Assembly: GCA_023228145.1 (NCBI GenBank)
Contig: JALOBU010000010.1
Coordinates: 1 to 64,000 of the forward strand
DNA from: Bacteroidales bacterium
Lineage (GTDB): Bacteria > Bacteroidota > Bacteroidia > Bacteroidales > CAIWKO01
DNA: 64,000 bases
Reading direction: 5' to 3'
Of this stretch, positions 7,172-16,035 are shown in pieces. Under the pieces are notes generated by a model. It was given only the letters and a program-made list of their open reading frames with translations. It made no database searches and was not told the origin of the DNA. Position 1 is the stretch's first letter, and every line of letters begins with the position of its first letter. Both the position numbers and the translations under genes were made by a program.

Positions 7172-8080
7172 ATGACCGGATTTTTACTGATATTATTTTG
7201 TGCAATCTTTTTTCCGGGCATAATAGTGCGTGTCAAGAGCATGGCGTCGGGCAGAAAAGGCCCCGGGGTGTTTCAGCCCATGAAAGATATTTTCCGTTTG
7301 TTGAGAAAAGGGAATGTTTACAGCGCCACTACCAGTATTATTTTCCGCTTGGCGCCGCCCGTATATCTGGCTTCTATCATCATGGCCATGTTGTTCCTGC
7401 CGGTTGGCGGGCAGAGTGGTGTACTGTCGTTTAAGGGCGACTTTGTATTCTTTGCCTATGCACTAGGACTGGGAAAATTCTTTATGATCATCGGAGCCAT
7501 GGATACAGGCAGCAGCTTCGAAGGCATGGGCGCGAGCCGCGAAGCGCTGTATTCCATGCTGATTGAACCTGCCTTTTTTGTGCTGATGGCTTCGTTTGCC
7601 ATGCTTACCGGCTACAGCTCGTTTTATGAAATTTATAATTCATTGTATTTTGATTCGTATTTAGCCGTTTTTACAGGACTGCTTGCTGTGTATGTACTTA
7701 TACAAATCATCATGATCGAAAACAGCCGCATGCCTTATGATGATCCCAAAACACATCTTGAACTCACTATGGTGCACGAAGTAATGGTGCTTGATTTTTC
7801 GGGCTTTGACCTGGGCATGATACAGTTTGCGTCGGCGCTGAAGTTTGCTGTTTTTGGATGCCTGATGGCAAATTTCTTTTTAACTCCCGAAACGCCTCTT
7901 CATTATTTGTTGTTGATTTTTATTGCGGTGCAGTTTTGTTTTGCTGTGCTGGTGGGTTTGCTCGAATCGTTCAGGGCGCGGTACAAACTCAGGAACAACA
8001 ACCAGGCGATACTCACATTGACGCCCATAGCCATTCTGGTGTTCTTCAGTGTTTTATTAATCATAACAAAACATTTTTAA
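7172..8080 (+). CDS. Ehr/Hyf complex membrane anchor (HyfC/NuoH family)
   Basis: The 302-residue protein has about eight hydrophobic segments and the NuoH/HyfC/EchB signatures GRKGPGVFQPMKDIFRLLRKG (about residues 25-45) and ENSRMPYDDPKTHLEL (about 185-200). In the family this subunit joins the membrane arm to the soluble hydrogenase-like module and carries charged residues of the coupling path. The ATG starts 1 nt after the preceding stop codon, so translation is probably coupled. Confidence 0.92.
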   Translation: MTGFLLILFCAIFFPGIIVRVKSMASGRKGPGVFQPMKDIFRLLRKGNVYSATTSIIFRLAPPVYLASIIMAMLFLPVGGQSGVLSFKGDFVFFAYALGLGKFFMIIGAMDTGSSFEGMGASREALYSMLIEPAFFVLMASFAMLTGYSSFYEIYNSLYFDSYLAVFTGLLAVYVLIQIIMIENSRMPYDDPKTHLELTMVHEVMVLDFSGFDLGMIQFASALKFAVFGCLMANFFLTPETPLHYLLLIFIAVQFCFAVLVGLLESFRARYKLRNNNQAILTLTPIAILVFFSVLLIITKHF

Positions 8081-8083
8081 TTG

Positions 8084-8713
8084 ATGACAACATTACTGAC
8101 CATCATATTCATCATCACCTTGTTTTATTCGGCCATTTCGGGCCGGCTGTTTACTCTCATCAACCTGTTGATGATTCAGGGCTTCCTGCTGTTCGGTGTT
8201 GCCCTCATTGAACTGAACGAAATGAATATCATCAATTTTATTTTTATCCTGCTGGAAACCTTAATTTTCAAAGCCATGGTTGTTCCGTATTATCTTAAAA
8301 GAACCATCAGGCAAAACAATATCAAGCGCGAGGTGGAACCTTATATTTCAGGATTTAATTCGCTTATCATAGTGTCGGTGCTGATAATACTGAGTTTTAT
8401 GCTCACATTTTCCCTGAATGAAAGTTTTCAGAAGATCGTATATTTCACTGCCGCTTTTTCAGCCATTATCACAGGATTGTTTTTAATGATTTCACGTAAA
8501 AAAATCATCACCCACATCATAGGATATGTGATACTTGAAAACGGCATCGTGTTGCTGGCCTTTTCGGTCGGAAACGAAATGCCTATGATAGTCAATGCGG
8601 GAATTTTGCTCGACATACTTGTAAGCGTGTTGCTGTTCGGATTTTTCCTGAGCAGAATACGATACATCTCTAAAGATTTTGAAATAACAAAACTAAGCAA
8701 GCTCAAAGATTGA
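8084..8713 (+). CDS. Ehr/Hyf complex small membrane subunit (HyfE/NuoK family)
   Basis: About 209 residues are predicted, almost all in roughly six transmembrane helices. The second helix region MNIINFIFILLETLIFKAMVV has the intramembrane glutamate position and the lysine expected of HyfE/NuoK-like proteins. The ATG at 8084 is preferred over the TTG codon at 8081 that lies right after the upstream stop codon. Its stop codon overlaps the next ATG. The function is as a membrane-arm subunit linking antiporter-like modules. Confidence 0.85.
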   Translation: MTTLLTIIFIITLFYSAISGRLFTLINLLMIQGFLLFGVALIELNEMNIINFIFILLETLIFKAMVVPYYLKRTIRQNNIKREVEPYISGFNSLIIVSVLIILSFMLTFSLNESFQKIVYFTAAFSAIITGLFLMISRKKIITHIIGYVILENGIVLLAFSVGNEMPMIVNAGILLDILVSVLLFGFFLSRIRYISKDFEITKLSKLKD

Positions 8714-10143
8714 TGATACTTGTTTATTTCATATCGGCTGTAATTATTGCTGCGTTGATGGCGCTGCTGAGGAAAGAGTTTGTGCAATACACGGCTATGT
8801 CGTTGTTTGTTGCTTTGCAGTTGTTTCTGAATGGATATTTGCTTGTTTGCGGAGAAATCAGGTTTCCCGACTATTTTATGGCAGACCCGCTGGGCATGAT
8901 ATTTCTTTCGTTGCTTACCATTATTTCCGTTACAACGATTATTCAGAGTTTTGTATATTTCAAAAAACGCAGCGATTCCATAGCGCACAGGGCATACTAC
9001 CTTGCATCCATGGTTATTTTTATCAGCAGCATGACAGGCGTTTTTTTGTCGAACCATATCGGTGTTATGTGGATATTCGCCGAAGCCACCACCTTGTCCA
9101 TTGCATTGCTTATTTATCACGAGCGCACTTCCGAAGCCATTGAAGCCACATGGAAATATGTTTTTATCTCCACCATAGGGTTGTCATTTTCGTTCATCGG
9201 AATATTGCTTCTCGACATCAGCATCAGCGGATTTCATTCGTCAATATTTACATTTTCCGGCTTGCAGAATGTGTTTATAAGCATACAGAATAAAATGATG
9301 CTGCAGCTTGCCTTTTTGCTGATTGTCATTGGTTTCAGCGTTAAGATGGGTGTGTTCCCGCTTCATACGGTTTGTATTGACGCGCATTCTGTGGCGCCCA
9401 GCCCGGTGAGTGCGATGGTATCCACCTCGCTCATGAATGTCGGTTTTGTGGCAATATTCCGGTTTTATATCCTGCTTTCAAAATCTTCCATTGCAGGATG
9501 GATGAATCATGTATTGCTCATTATCGGCTGCCTTTCGGTGTTATTTGCCGCGATTTACCTGGTCAAAGTAAAAAACTTTAAAAGGCTCATTGCATATTCA
9601 AGCATTGAAAATATGGGAATAGTCGCCGTTGCTATTGCTGTCGGAGGAATAGCCTGGTTTGCTGCAATTTTACACCTGATCATTCACACGCTGGTGAAAG
9701 CCGGTATTTTTTACCAGATAGGCCAGCTCATCCGTTTTTATAAAACCAAAAAAGTTTACCTCATAGGAAAATATTTCAGCGTGAATCCCCTGGGCGGCTT
9801 GGTGCTGATTGTGGCTTTTATCATGCTGTCGGGCATACCCCCTTCGGGATTTTTTTATACGGAATTTTTAATATTCTATTCCATGTTCAGCGGCGGATAT
9901 GCTGTGGTAGCGGTGCTGATAATGCTGCTGCTGTGTTTTATCATTTATACTCTTGCCAAATACTTTTTTAAAACATTGTTCGGGCAGATTGAGCCGCAAG
10001 TGCTGGCTGAAGGGGAAAAAATCAGCAGATGGGAAAGTGTGCCGCAACTAGTGCTTTTGATAGCCGCACTGGCCGTAAGTATTTATCCTCCGCCTTTTTT
10101 ACTTGATATGATACACGCCGCAATAGTCACATTACCAAAGTAG
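8713..10143 (+). CDS. Ehr/Hyf complex second antiporter-like subunit (HyfF/NuoN family)
   Basis: This 476-residue polytopic protein of the NuoL/M/N family shows the key lysine motif in FSVKMGVFPLHTVCIDAHS and the partner glutamate in MWIFAEATTLS. It is the second proton-channel-type module of the operon; E. coli Hyf has three, so the complex seems smaller. The start codon overlaps the previous stop codon (tgatg). The expected location is the cytoplasmic membrane. Confidence 0.9.
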   Translation: MILVYFISAVIIAALMALLRKEFVQYTAMSLFVALQLFLNGYLLVCGEIRFPDYFMADPLGMIFLSLLTIISVTTIIQSFVYFKKRSDSIAHRAYYLASMVIFISSMTGVFLSNHIGVMWIFAEATTLSIALLIYHERTSEAIEATWKYVFISTIGLSFSFIGILLLDISISGFHSSIFTFSGLQNVFISIQNKMMLQLAFLLIVIGFSVKMGVFPLHTVCIDAHSVAPSPVSAMVSTSLMNVGFVAIFRFYILLSKSSIAGWMNHVLLIIGCLSVLFAAIYLVKVKNFKRLIAYSSIENMGIVAVAIAVGGIAWFAAILHLIIHTLVKAGIFYQIGQLIRFYKTKKVYLIGKYFSVNPLGGLVLIVAFIMLSGIPPSGFFYTEFLIFYSMFSGGYAVVAVLIMLLLCFIIYTLAKYFFKTLFGQIEPQVLAEGEKISRWESVPQLVLLIAALAVSIYPPPFLLDMIHAAIVTLPK

Positions 10144-10150
10144 CCTGCAT

Positions 10151-11665
10151 ATGAACCACATCATTCTTGAAAATAACTCTTCCGTTCCGCTTCAGCAAAT
10201 CCCATTGCTTGAGTACACCGGTTTTTTTCAGGAGGTGTCCAGACTGCTCAGGAACCCGGATTGTCATTGTGTCAATTATTATGCTTTTCCAGAGACTCCG
10301 GATTTGTTACGATTCATTGCTGTTATTGCCGATGATGCTGCACACAACTTATGTGTCACATCCTTTTCAAAACCGCTGACAGATAAAACACCACTCGAAT
10401 CACTGGCTGCACGCCATTATGCCGTACATATTTTTGAACGTGAAATTCATGAGCAGTATGGTGTGATGTTTTCCGGACATCCATGGCAGAAACCGGTGAG
10501 ATACCCTTTTAACAGGAATGATAAAAGTGCTGCGATCGGGAATTACCCGTTTTACCACATCAGTAGTTACGAATTGCATGAAGTTGGCGTTGGGCCTATA
10601 CATGCAGGAATTATTGAGCCCGGGCATTTTCGTTTTATCTGTAACGGCGAAAAAGTGCTGCACTTAGAAATACAACTTGGATACCAGCATCGCGGCATTG
10701 AACAACTTATGTCGAAGAATAAAAGCTTGTTGCATCAGACACTGCTTGCAGAAAGCATAGTCGGCGATACGGTTATCGGGCACAGCACGGCATTCGCACA
10801 AATAGTTGAAACGCTGAATAATATCCATGTGTCTGAAAATTTGCAGATTTCCCGCACGATTGCCTGCGAGCTTGAACGGATCGCCATGCATACCGCCGAC
10901 CTTTCGGCATTATGTACCGACGTTGCTTTCCAATTGGGCAGTGCTGTATTGCAAGGATTGCGAACGATAATCATCAACACATTTTTAATCTGGTGCGGCA
11001 ACCGTTTCGGGCGCAAACTCATCCGTTGTGGCTATGAACCGTTTGTGTTTGACACAGCGCTAGTTTCAAAAATAAAACACAATCTGGATTTGTTTGAAAA
11101 GCGTTATACTGAAATAAGCGATAAAACATTCGACATGCCCAGCGTGCTTGCACGTTTCGAGCGTACGGGCATTATTACACATGAACAAAACCAGTTGATA
11201 GGTGCCGTGGGCATGGCAGCTCGCTCGGCAGGGCTTAACCGCGACATAAGAGTTTCGCATCCGTTTGCTTTTTATGGTAACATGGAGCATAACCCGGTGG
11301 TTCTTGAAGGGGGCGATGTAAAAGCCAGAGCTAAACTGCGCGACCTGGAAATAAGGCAGTCGCTGAAACACATTCGTAAATTATTGTCGGAATATAGCAT
11401 GGATGGGAAGCCGCAGAATAATAAACCGGAAAAATTGAAATCCGCACCAGATATGTTTGCCGTTTCGCTTACTGAAGGCTGGCGTGGAGAAATTTGTCAT
11501 TGTGCCGTTACAAATAATGAAGGATATTTGAAAAACTATAAGATAAAAGATCCTTCGCTGCATAATTGGATGGCGCTGGCGCTGGCAGTGCGAAACAACG
11601 ATATTTCTGATTTTCCAGTCTGCAACAAAAGTTTTAATTTGTCATACTGCGGCAACGATCTGTAA
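10151..11665 (+). CDS. Ehr complex large subunit (HyfG/NuoCD-like) without Ni-binding cysteines
   Basis: The 504-residue protein fuses a NuoC-like N-terminus (REIHEQYGVMFSGHP) to a NuoD/[NiFe]-hydrogenase large-subunit-like domain (GPIHAGIIEPGHFRF, QLGYQHRGIE). Active hydrogenases need two CxxC-type motifs. The first, RxCGxCxxxH, reads S202-I-V204-G-D-T207 with H211. The second, DPCxxC, reads N496-L-S498-Y-C500-G501. All four nickel ligands are therefore absent or displaced, as known for energy-converting hydrogenase-related (Ehr) complexes. It is unlikely to make or use H2. The electron donor and acceptor are unknown. Confidence 0.88.
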   Translation: MNHIILENNSSVPLQQIPLLEYTGFFQEVSRLLRNPDCHCVNYYAFPETPDLLRFIAVIADDAAHNLCVTSFSKPLTDKTPLESLAARHYAVHIFEREIHEQYGVMFSGHPWQKPVRYPFNRNDKSAAIGNYPFYHISSYELHEVGVGPIHAGIIEPGHFRFICNGEKVLHLEIQLGYQHRGIEQLMSKNKSLLHQTLLAESIVGDTVIGHSTAFAQIVETLNNIHVSENLQISRTIACELERIAMHTADLSALCTDVAFQLGSAVLQGLRTIIINTFLIWCGNRFGRKLIRCGYEPFVFDTALVSKIKHNLDLFEKRYTEISDKTFDMPSVLARFERTGIITHEQNQLIGAVGMAARSAGLNRDIRVSHPFAFYGNMEHNPVVLEGGDVKARAKLRDLEIRQSLKHIRKLLSEYSMDGKPQNNKPEKLKSAPDMFAVSLTEGWRGEICHCAVTNNEGYLKNYKIKDPSLHNWMALALAVRNNDISDFPVCNKSFNLSYCGNDL

Positions 11666-11676
11666 AAGCAATCATT

Positions 11677-12429
11677 ATGATACGTACCATAAAGATTTTA
11701 AAGCACCAGGGGAAGCAATATATTAAGGATTTACAGAAGGTATGTCTGACGGAACTGCATCACGGCAAACCTGAAATAAAAGCACAAGCCTGCATAGAAA
11801 ACTGTAATGAATGCGTGCAGTTATGTCCTACAGAAGCTATAACTTTGCAGCCGCTTACCCTGAATTTGGGAAGTTGTGTTTTTTGCAGAGAATGTGCAGC
11901 GTGCCCAGAAGATATTATCCGGTTCAGCAACGATTATAAAATTGCATCCAATAATCTGGATCTTTTAAAAATAAATTCCAGCACAGGAAGTATTAAATTT
12001 AATTCCGAGCTGATACGCAATGAAATACACCAGTTATTTGGCGGTTCACTGAAACTGCGCTTGGTATCTGACGGCAGTTGTAATGGTTGTGAGTTGGAAC
12101 TGAATGCCGCTGATAATGTTAATTTCGATATGAGCCGCTATGGAATCGAGTTTGTGGCTTCGCCGCGCCATGCCGACGGATTGGTGGTTACAGGAGCATT
12201 AGTTGAAAACAGTTTGCATGCGCTGGAGCTTACTTATGAAGCGATACCCAGTCCCAAAATAATCATTGCTGTTGGTGCATGCGCCCTGAGCGGAGGAATT
12301 TTTAAAGAAAGCGACGCGTTGAACCGCAGTTTTTTTGAAAAACATCCGCCCGATCTTTATATTCCCGGCTGTCCGCCTCATCCACTTACGATTATCAACG
12401 GATTGTTGCAACTTTTAGGAAAGATATAA
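11677..12429 (+). CDS. Ehr complex small subunit with fused ferredoxin domain (HyfH+HyfI / NuoB-like)
   Basis: The 250-residue protein has an N-terminal two-cluster ferredoxin-like part: CIENCNECVQLCP (from about residue 38) and CVFCRECAACP (from about residue 66). A NuoB/HyfI-like domain follows, with the proximal 4Fe-4S cluster ligands DGSCNGCE, GACALSGG and PGCPPHP. The proximal cluster seems intact, so electrons can still be delivered to the large subunit although its Ni site is missing. The second ferredoxin motif has CxxCxxCxxCP, one residue shorter than the usual CxxCxxCxxxCP. It is the last gene of the operon. Confidence 0.9.
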   Translation: MIRTIKILKHQGKQYIKDLQKVCLTELHHGKPEIKAQACIENCNECVQLCPTEAITLQPLTLNLGSCVFCRECAACPEDIIRFSNDYKIASNNLDLLKINSSTGSIKFNSELIRNEIHQLFGGSLKLRLVSDGSCNGCELELNAADNVNFDMSRYGIEFVASPRHADGLVVTGALVENSLHALELTYEAIPSPKIIIAVGACALSGGIFKESDALNRSFFEKHPPDLYIPGCPPHPLTIINGLLQLLGKI

Positions 12430-12446
12430 TACCGATTGGTATAAGC

Positions 12447-14327
12447 TTAATGGGCCACAACAAGTTTTTTTATACTACGGATTTCACCACAATCCAGCCG
12501 CACAAAATAAATTCCGGGATTCAGGACAGCTGCTCCTGATAATGCAAATTGATAATTGCCTTTATCTTTTATTCCGCTGAACAGGCATAAGATTTTTTTA
12601 CCCGACAGGTCGAAAATACTTAAATCCATTGGTGTTTTTCGGGTAATACCAAGTTTGATAGTAGTATTATTATTTGCGGGATTTGGAGCAATAGTAAAGG
12701 AAGATAACAGAGAACTCACAGCATTGTCAATACCTGTGGGTGTGTAGTGAATACGAAACGTAATATTGTAATTTATCGCGTCGTACATGTCGTCAGGTAT
12801 GTCAACTTCAATATGCAAAATAGTTTTTCCGCAAAAATGCTCAACGGCATGGATTACCATGTGGTATGGGCCCGAAGAATCAATGACAGCAAAGTCCGAT
12901 ACATCACCGCAGTAAGCAGGGAGTTCCACAGGAAGATAAATCCTGGTATCGCTGAAATGAAATTTATCCCAGGCAGGGAAATAGGCAGTGGCTGCGTCGG
13001 GTTTTTTATAAGTCATCACTATGTCGAGCGTATTTTCGTTAATGGAATCTATCGTTGCCTTTGCGATTTTTAGAGAATCGGAATGATTCAGATGAAAAGG
13101 ATTATACAAGGGGTCGCCGAAGTAGATGCGGTTGGCTTTACCACCCAGCATGCCGCTTGCACCGGACCAGTCGTTGGGGTCGAAATTGCCCGAAGGATAA
13201 ATGTCATCGGCATAAGATGATGAGTTCCATTGATAAATACGAAGGTTGGGCCGGTTACCGAGAAAGCCCATCACCACGGCGTCATTACTTCTTTTATGTA
13301 TGTCGCCCAACGGTTCATCGTATAGAAATGTATTGTAAACGTCTTCGCTCTGGTCGTTGGCGTTGTTGGCGCCGCAGGGGGCAAAATATCCGGTAATGCC
13401 TGTTTTAAGTATTTGTAGCGCAAAGCTGAAACTATCGCTCATGGTATAAAATTTAACCAGTCCCTGCGTGTTACCGAATGTGGCCATGATGTCGCTTTCC
13501 ACCATCACTTTTTTGGGTTCGCCCGAATGGCAAGCTCCATTGTAAGCTACGGCAGGGTAAAGGTTCTGGGCGCCGATATCATAACTGGTAAGTCCTGTAC
13601 GCGCATAAGCCGTGTCTTCGATTTTTGTGCTGTCAAAAACCCATACGGGAGGATTGGGATTTGAATTTCCTCCTTCGAAAAGCCACAACATGTGCGGGTC
13701 TCCATTATGCCCGATGTCGAGTATTTTATTTGCCTGCATGTAGTAGGAATTGGTGACAAAAAAATCATGCCCCGAGCCATTATCATTAGTTTCCATGTTT
13801 ATGTACGAATACCCCGAAGGTTCTAAATATTGCATATAATCGCCTGGGCTGGTGTAAACAAAATTCAGCGAAGATGCCGCATACCCGCCTATATAAAGAG
13901 GATAATTTAAAATAGTGCCGATGGTTTCGGCATAAATGATGTTGTTCACAAAATTAATGGCGTCCTGAGCCGTTGCTCCTGTAATATAACCATAAGAGAA
14001 ATCGCTGAAAGGGTCATCGTCAAGGTTGGTGCTCATCATTAGAAACCGCCTGACAAAATTAATATCCAGTTCGATGGGTTTAAGCACTATGGCAACATAT
14101 CGGGGAGAAAGGTTTATCAGTGTCGGGAGCAAATCATTAATCGAATTCGGGCTGAAATGAATTACCTGTGCACTGCGGTAAGTGCTGAGCGTTTGCACGG
14201 CAGGGTAATATGGGTCGGTATCGTCAATGGTTGTAAGAACAACATAAATATCGCTTTGTTGAGAATACAAACTGTTAGGGCAAAGAATAAAACAGAATAC
14301 AAACAGAAAAAACACTAATTTTTTCAT
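12447..14327 (-). CDS. Gingipain-like (C25/caspase-fold) cysteine protease with T9SS type A sorting domain
   Basis: The 626-residue protein has a signal peptide (cleavage near LYSQQ). The catalytic dyad of clan CD proteases is visible as H207 in DIGHNGDP and C266 in AYNGACHSGEP. The C-terminal 85 residues (FTIAPNPANNNTTI, then LSIFDLSGKKI and NPGIYFVRL) are a typical Por-secretion tail, which directs export through the type IX system and cell-surface anchoring. The substrate is unknown. The DUF5103 T9SS plug gene is encoded divergently next door, an apt neighbour. It converges with the Ehr operon with only 17 nt between. Confidence 0.85.
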   Translation of the reverse strand: MKKLVFFLFVFCFILCPNSLYSQQSDIYVVLTTIDDTDPYYPAVQTLSTYRSAQVIHFSPNSINDLLPTLINLSPRYVAIVLKPIELDINFVRRFLMMSTNLDDDPFSDFSYGYITGATAQDAINFVNNIIYAETIGTILNYPLYIGGYAASSLNFVYTSPGDYMQYLEPSGYSYINMETNDNGSGHDFFVTNSYYMQANKILDIGHNGDPHMLWLFEGGNSNPNPPVWVFDSTKIEDTAYARTGLTSYDIGAQNLYPAVAYNGACHSGEPKKVMVESDIMATFGNTQGLVKFYTMSDSFSFALQILKTGITGYFAPCGANNANDQSEDVYNTFLYDEPLGDIHKRSNDAVVMGFLGNRPNLRIYQWNSSSYADDIYPSGNFDPNDWSGASGMLGGKANRIYFGDPLYNPFHLNHSDSLKIAKATIDSINENTLDIVMTYKKPDAATAYFPAWDKFHFSDTRIYLPVELPAYCGDVSDFAVIDSSGPYHMVIHAVEHFCGKTILHIEVDIPDDMYDAINYNITFRIHYTPTGIDNAVSSLLSSFTIAPNPANNNTTIKLGITRKTPMDLSIFDLSGKKILCLFSGIKDKGNYQFALSGAAVLNPGIYFVRLDCGEIRSIKKLVVAH

Positions 14328-14521
14328 ATATAAATGATTTTAAAAATATGTAAACAATATTTCATGAATTTTTTCGATTCGTTATGTAGGCATTTGGCAT
14401 CAAGTAAAAGTAATAAATAATTTGAACTTATATAATAAAAACTCATGTAAAATTATGAACAACAGCAAGAGATTAATGAAACAATAGTGATAAATAAACA
14501 AAAACATTAAAAGCGAAAGCT

Positions 14522-14529
14522 TATTTTTG
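14522..14529 (+). promoter_or_regulatory. -7 element upstream of the T9SS plug gene
   Basis: TATTTTTG is an exact TAnnTTTG match 17 nt before the ATG at 14547. No TTTG is seen at the expected -33 distance. Confidence 0.5.
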
Positions 14530-14546
14530 TATTTAAATACAGGGGG

Positions 14547-15890
14547 ATGAAAAAAAACAGTTATTTCTTAACAATAATTTTTTGTATCGCTTTTATCCTG
14601 GCACGTAGTTTGTCGTTGGCGCAGCATAATACCTGTCAGGACAGCACTATTCATGATGCTGTGGATTATTTTACGGATAATTATCTGAGAGCGGAAGATT
14701 TTATTTATAAACCAAACATTAAAACCGTGTTGTTTTACAGGGAGGGTTTTGTGCTGTCTCCGCCGATAATAAACATCAATGAGGGAGAAAAACTGGTGCT
14801 TAAATTTGACGATCTTGACGCCGATTACAAACACATGAAATATACCCTGGTGCATTGCAATGCCGACTGGTCGCCCTCTGACCTTCAGCCCAACGAATAC
14901 CTCAGCGGGTTTTATGAAGACGAAATCACCGAATACAAGCCCTCTTTCAATACACTGCAGAAATATACACATTATACTGTAACTATTCCCGGCGACAATA
15001 TGCAACCAACCTTATCCGGAAATTACTTGCTAAAAGTATATATTGACAACGAGCCCGATAATTTAATACTAACCCGCCGCATGATGATTGTTGACCCTAA
15101 AATTACTATTACTGCCATTGTGAACAAACCCACAGTGGTTGAATACCGTAACTATAAACAGGAAGTAGATTTTTCCATTGACAAAACAGGCTATACCGTT
15201 AACAACCCCTATCAGGACCTAAAAGTTATTATACAGCAGAATGGCAGGTGGGATAACGCCATACGAAACATAAAACCCTTGTATATCAAAGGAGATATTC
15301 TTGACTATAACTATGAAGAGGAGAATGTTTTCTGGGGAGGCAATATTTTTCGCGAGTTCGATATCAAGGCGATGAATTTTTATACAGAATATATCAGTAA
15401 AATATCTAAAGAGACCGATGGCTACCATGTGTTTCTCGATCCCGAAGAACGCAAAACATTTAAGGTGTTTCTGTCACGTTCGGGAATCAACGGGAAGGTG
15501 TTTATTAAATCTGACGATAATGCCCGTAATAGTGATGTAGAAGCCGAATATGTTCATGTGCATTTTTTTCTTAATTATCCTGTACCTTTAACAAATGGAG
15601 CCGTATATATTTTTGGCGGACTCACCGACTGGAATTATAAAAAGGAAGCAAAAATGGTTTATAATTATCAACTTAAAGGTTATGAAGTTTCCTTGTATCT
15701 TAAGCAGGGTTTTTACAATTACCAGTATGTTTTTCTTGAAAATGGGAAACAAGTAGGCGACGAAACGCTTATTGAAGGCACACATTACGAGGCCAATAAT
15801 GAATATTCCATATATGTTTATCACCGCGAGCAGGGAAAAGTTCACGATGTGCTGGTTGGCCTTAAACAATTCAACACTTTCAGTAAATAA
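14547..15890 (+). CDS. Type IX secretion system plug protein (DUF5103)
   Basis: The 447-residue protein carries a signal peptide and the DUF5103 layout: an N-terminal beta-domain with the segment HYTVTIPGDNMQPTLSGNYL (about 142-161) and the phrase LTRRMMIVDP, then a C-terminal domain with NGAVYIFGGLTDW and FYNYQYVF. In Flavobacterium a DUF5103 protein was seen as the periplasmic plug of the SprA translocon, gating the pore for folded cargo. Its presence agrees with three T9SS cargo proteins in the window. The ATG at 14547 follows gggggatg, a reasonable ribosome binding site. Confidence 0.88.
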   Translation: MKKNSYFLTIIFCIAFILARSLSLAQHNTCQDSTIHDAVDYFTDNYLRAEDFIYKPNIKTVLFYREGFVLSPPIININEGEKLVLKFDDLDADYKHMKYTLVHCNADWSPSDLQPNEYLSGFYEDEITEYKPSFNTLQKYTHYTVTIPGDNMQPTLSGNYLLKVYIDNEPDNLILTRRMMIVDPKITITAIVNKPTVVEYRNYKQEVDFSIDKTGYTVNNPYQDLKVIIQQNGRWDNAIRNIKPLYIKGDILDYNYEEENVFWGGNIFREFDIKAMNFYTEYISKISKETDGYHVFLDPEERKTFKVFLSRSGINGKVFIKSDDNARNSDVEAEYVHVHFFLNYPVPLTNGAVYIFGGLTDWNYKKEAKMVYNYQLKGYEVSLYLKQGFYNYQYVFLENGKQVGDETLIEGTHYEANNEYSIYVYHREQGKVHDVLVGLKQFNTFSK

Positions 15891-15979
15891 ACCATATAGC
15901 ATTAAAAATTATTTTATTTTTATGGCGCTTGCTATTACGAGGAAGTATGATATGTTTTATAAAAAATTAATGTATCATT

Positions 15980-16010
15980 TTTGAACATTAAATTATAATA
16001 ACTAATTTTG
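15980..16010 (+). promoter_or_regulatory. Promoter of gatE-gatD
   Basis: TTTG (15980-15983), a 19-nt spacer and TAATTTTG (16003-16010) match the Bacteroidota consensus exactly. The ATG of gatE is 25 nt downstream. Confidence 0.75.
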
Positions 16011-16035
16011 ACCGCCCAAAAACAACAAATAGAGT

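Noticed and set aside
8428..9120. Minus-strand frame of 230 codons across two Ehr genes
   Set aside because: It is antisense to two well-supported membrane subunits and has an odd Asn/Gln/His-rich composition.
5194..12429. H2-evolving group 4 [NiFe] hydrogenase
   Set aside because: The large subunit lacks all four nickel ligands, so hydrogenase activity is not supported.
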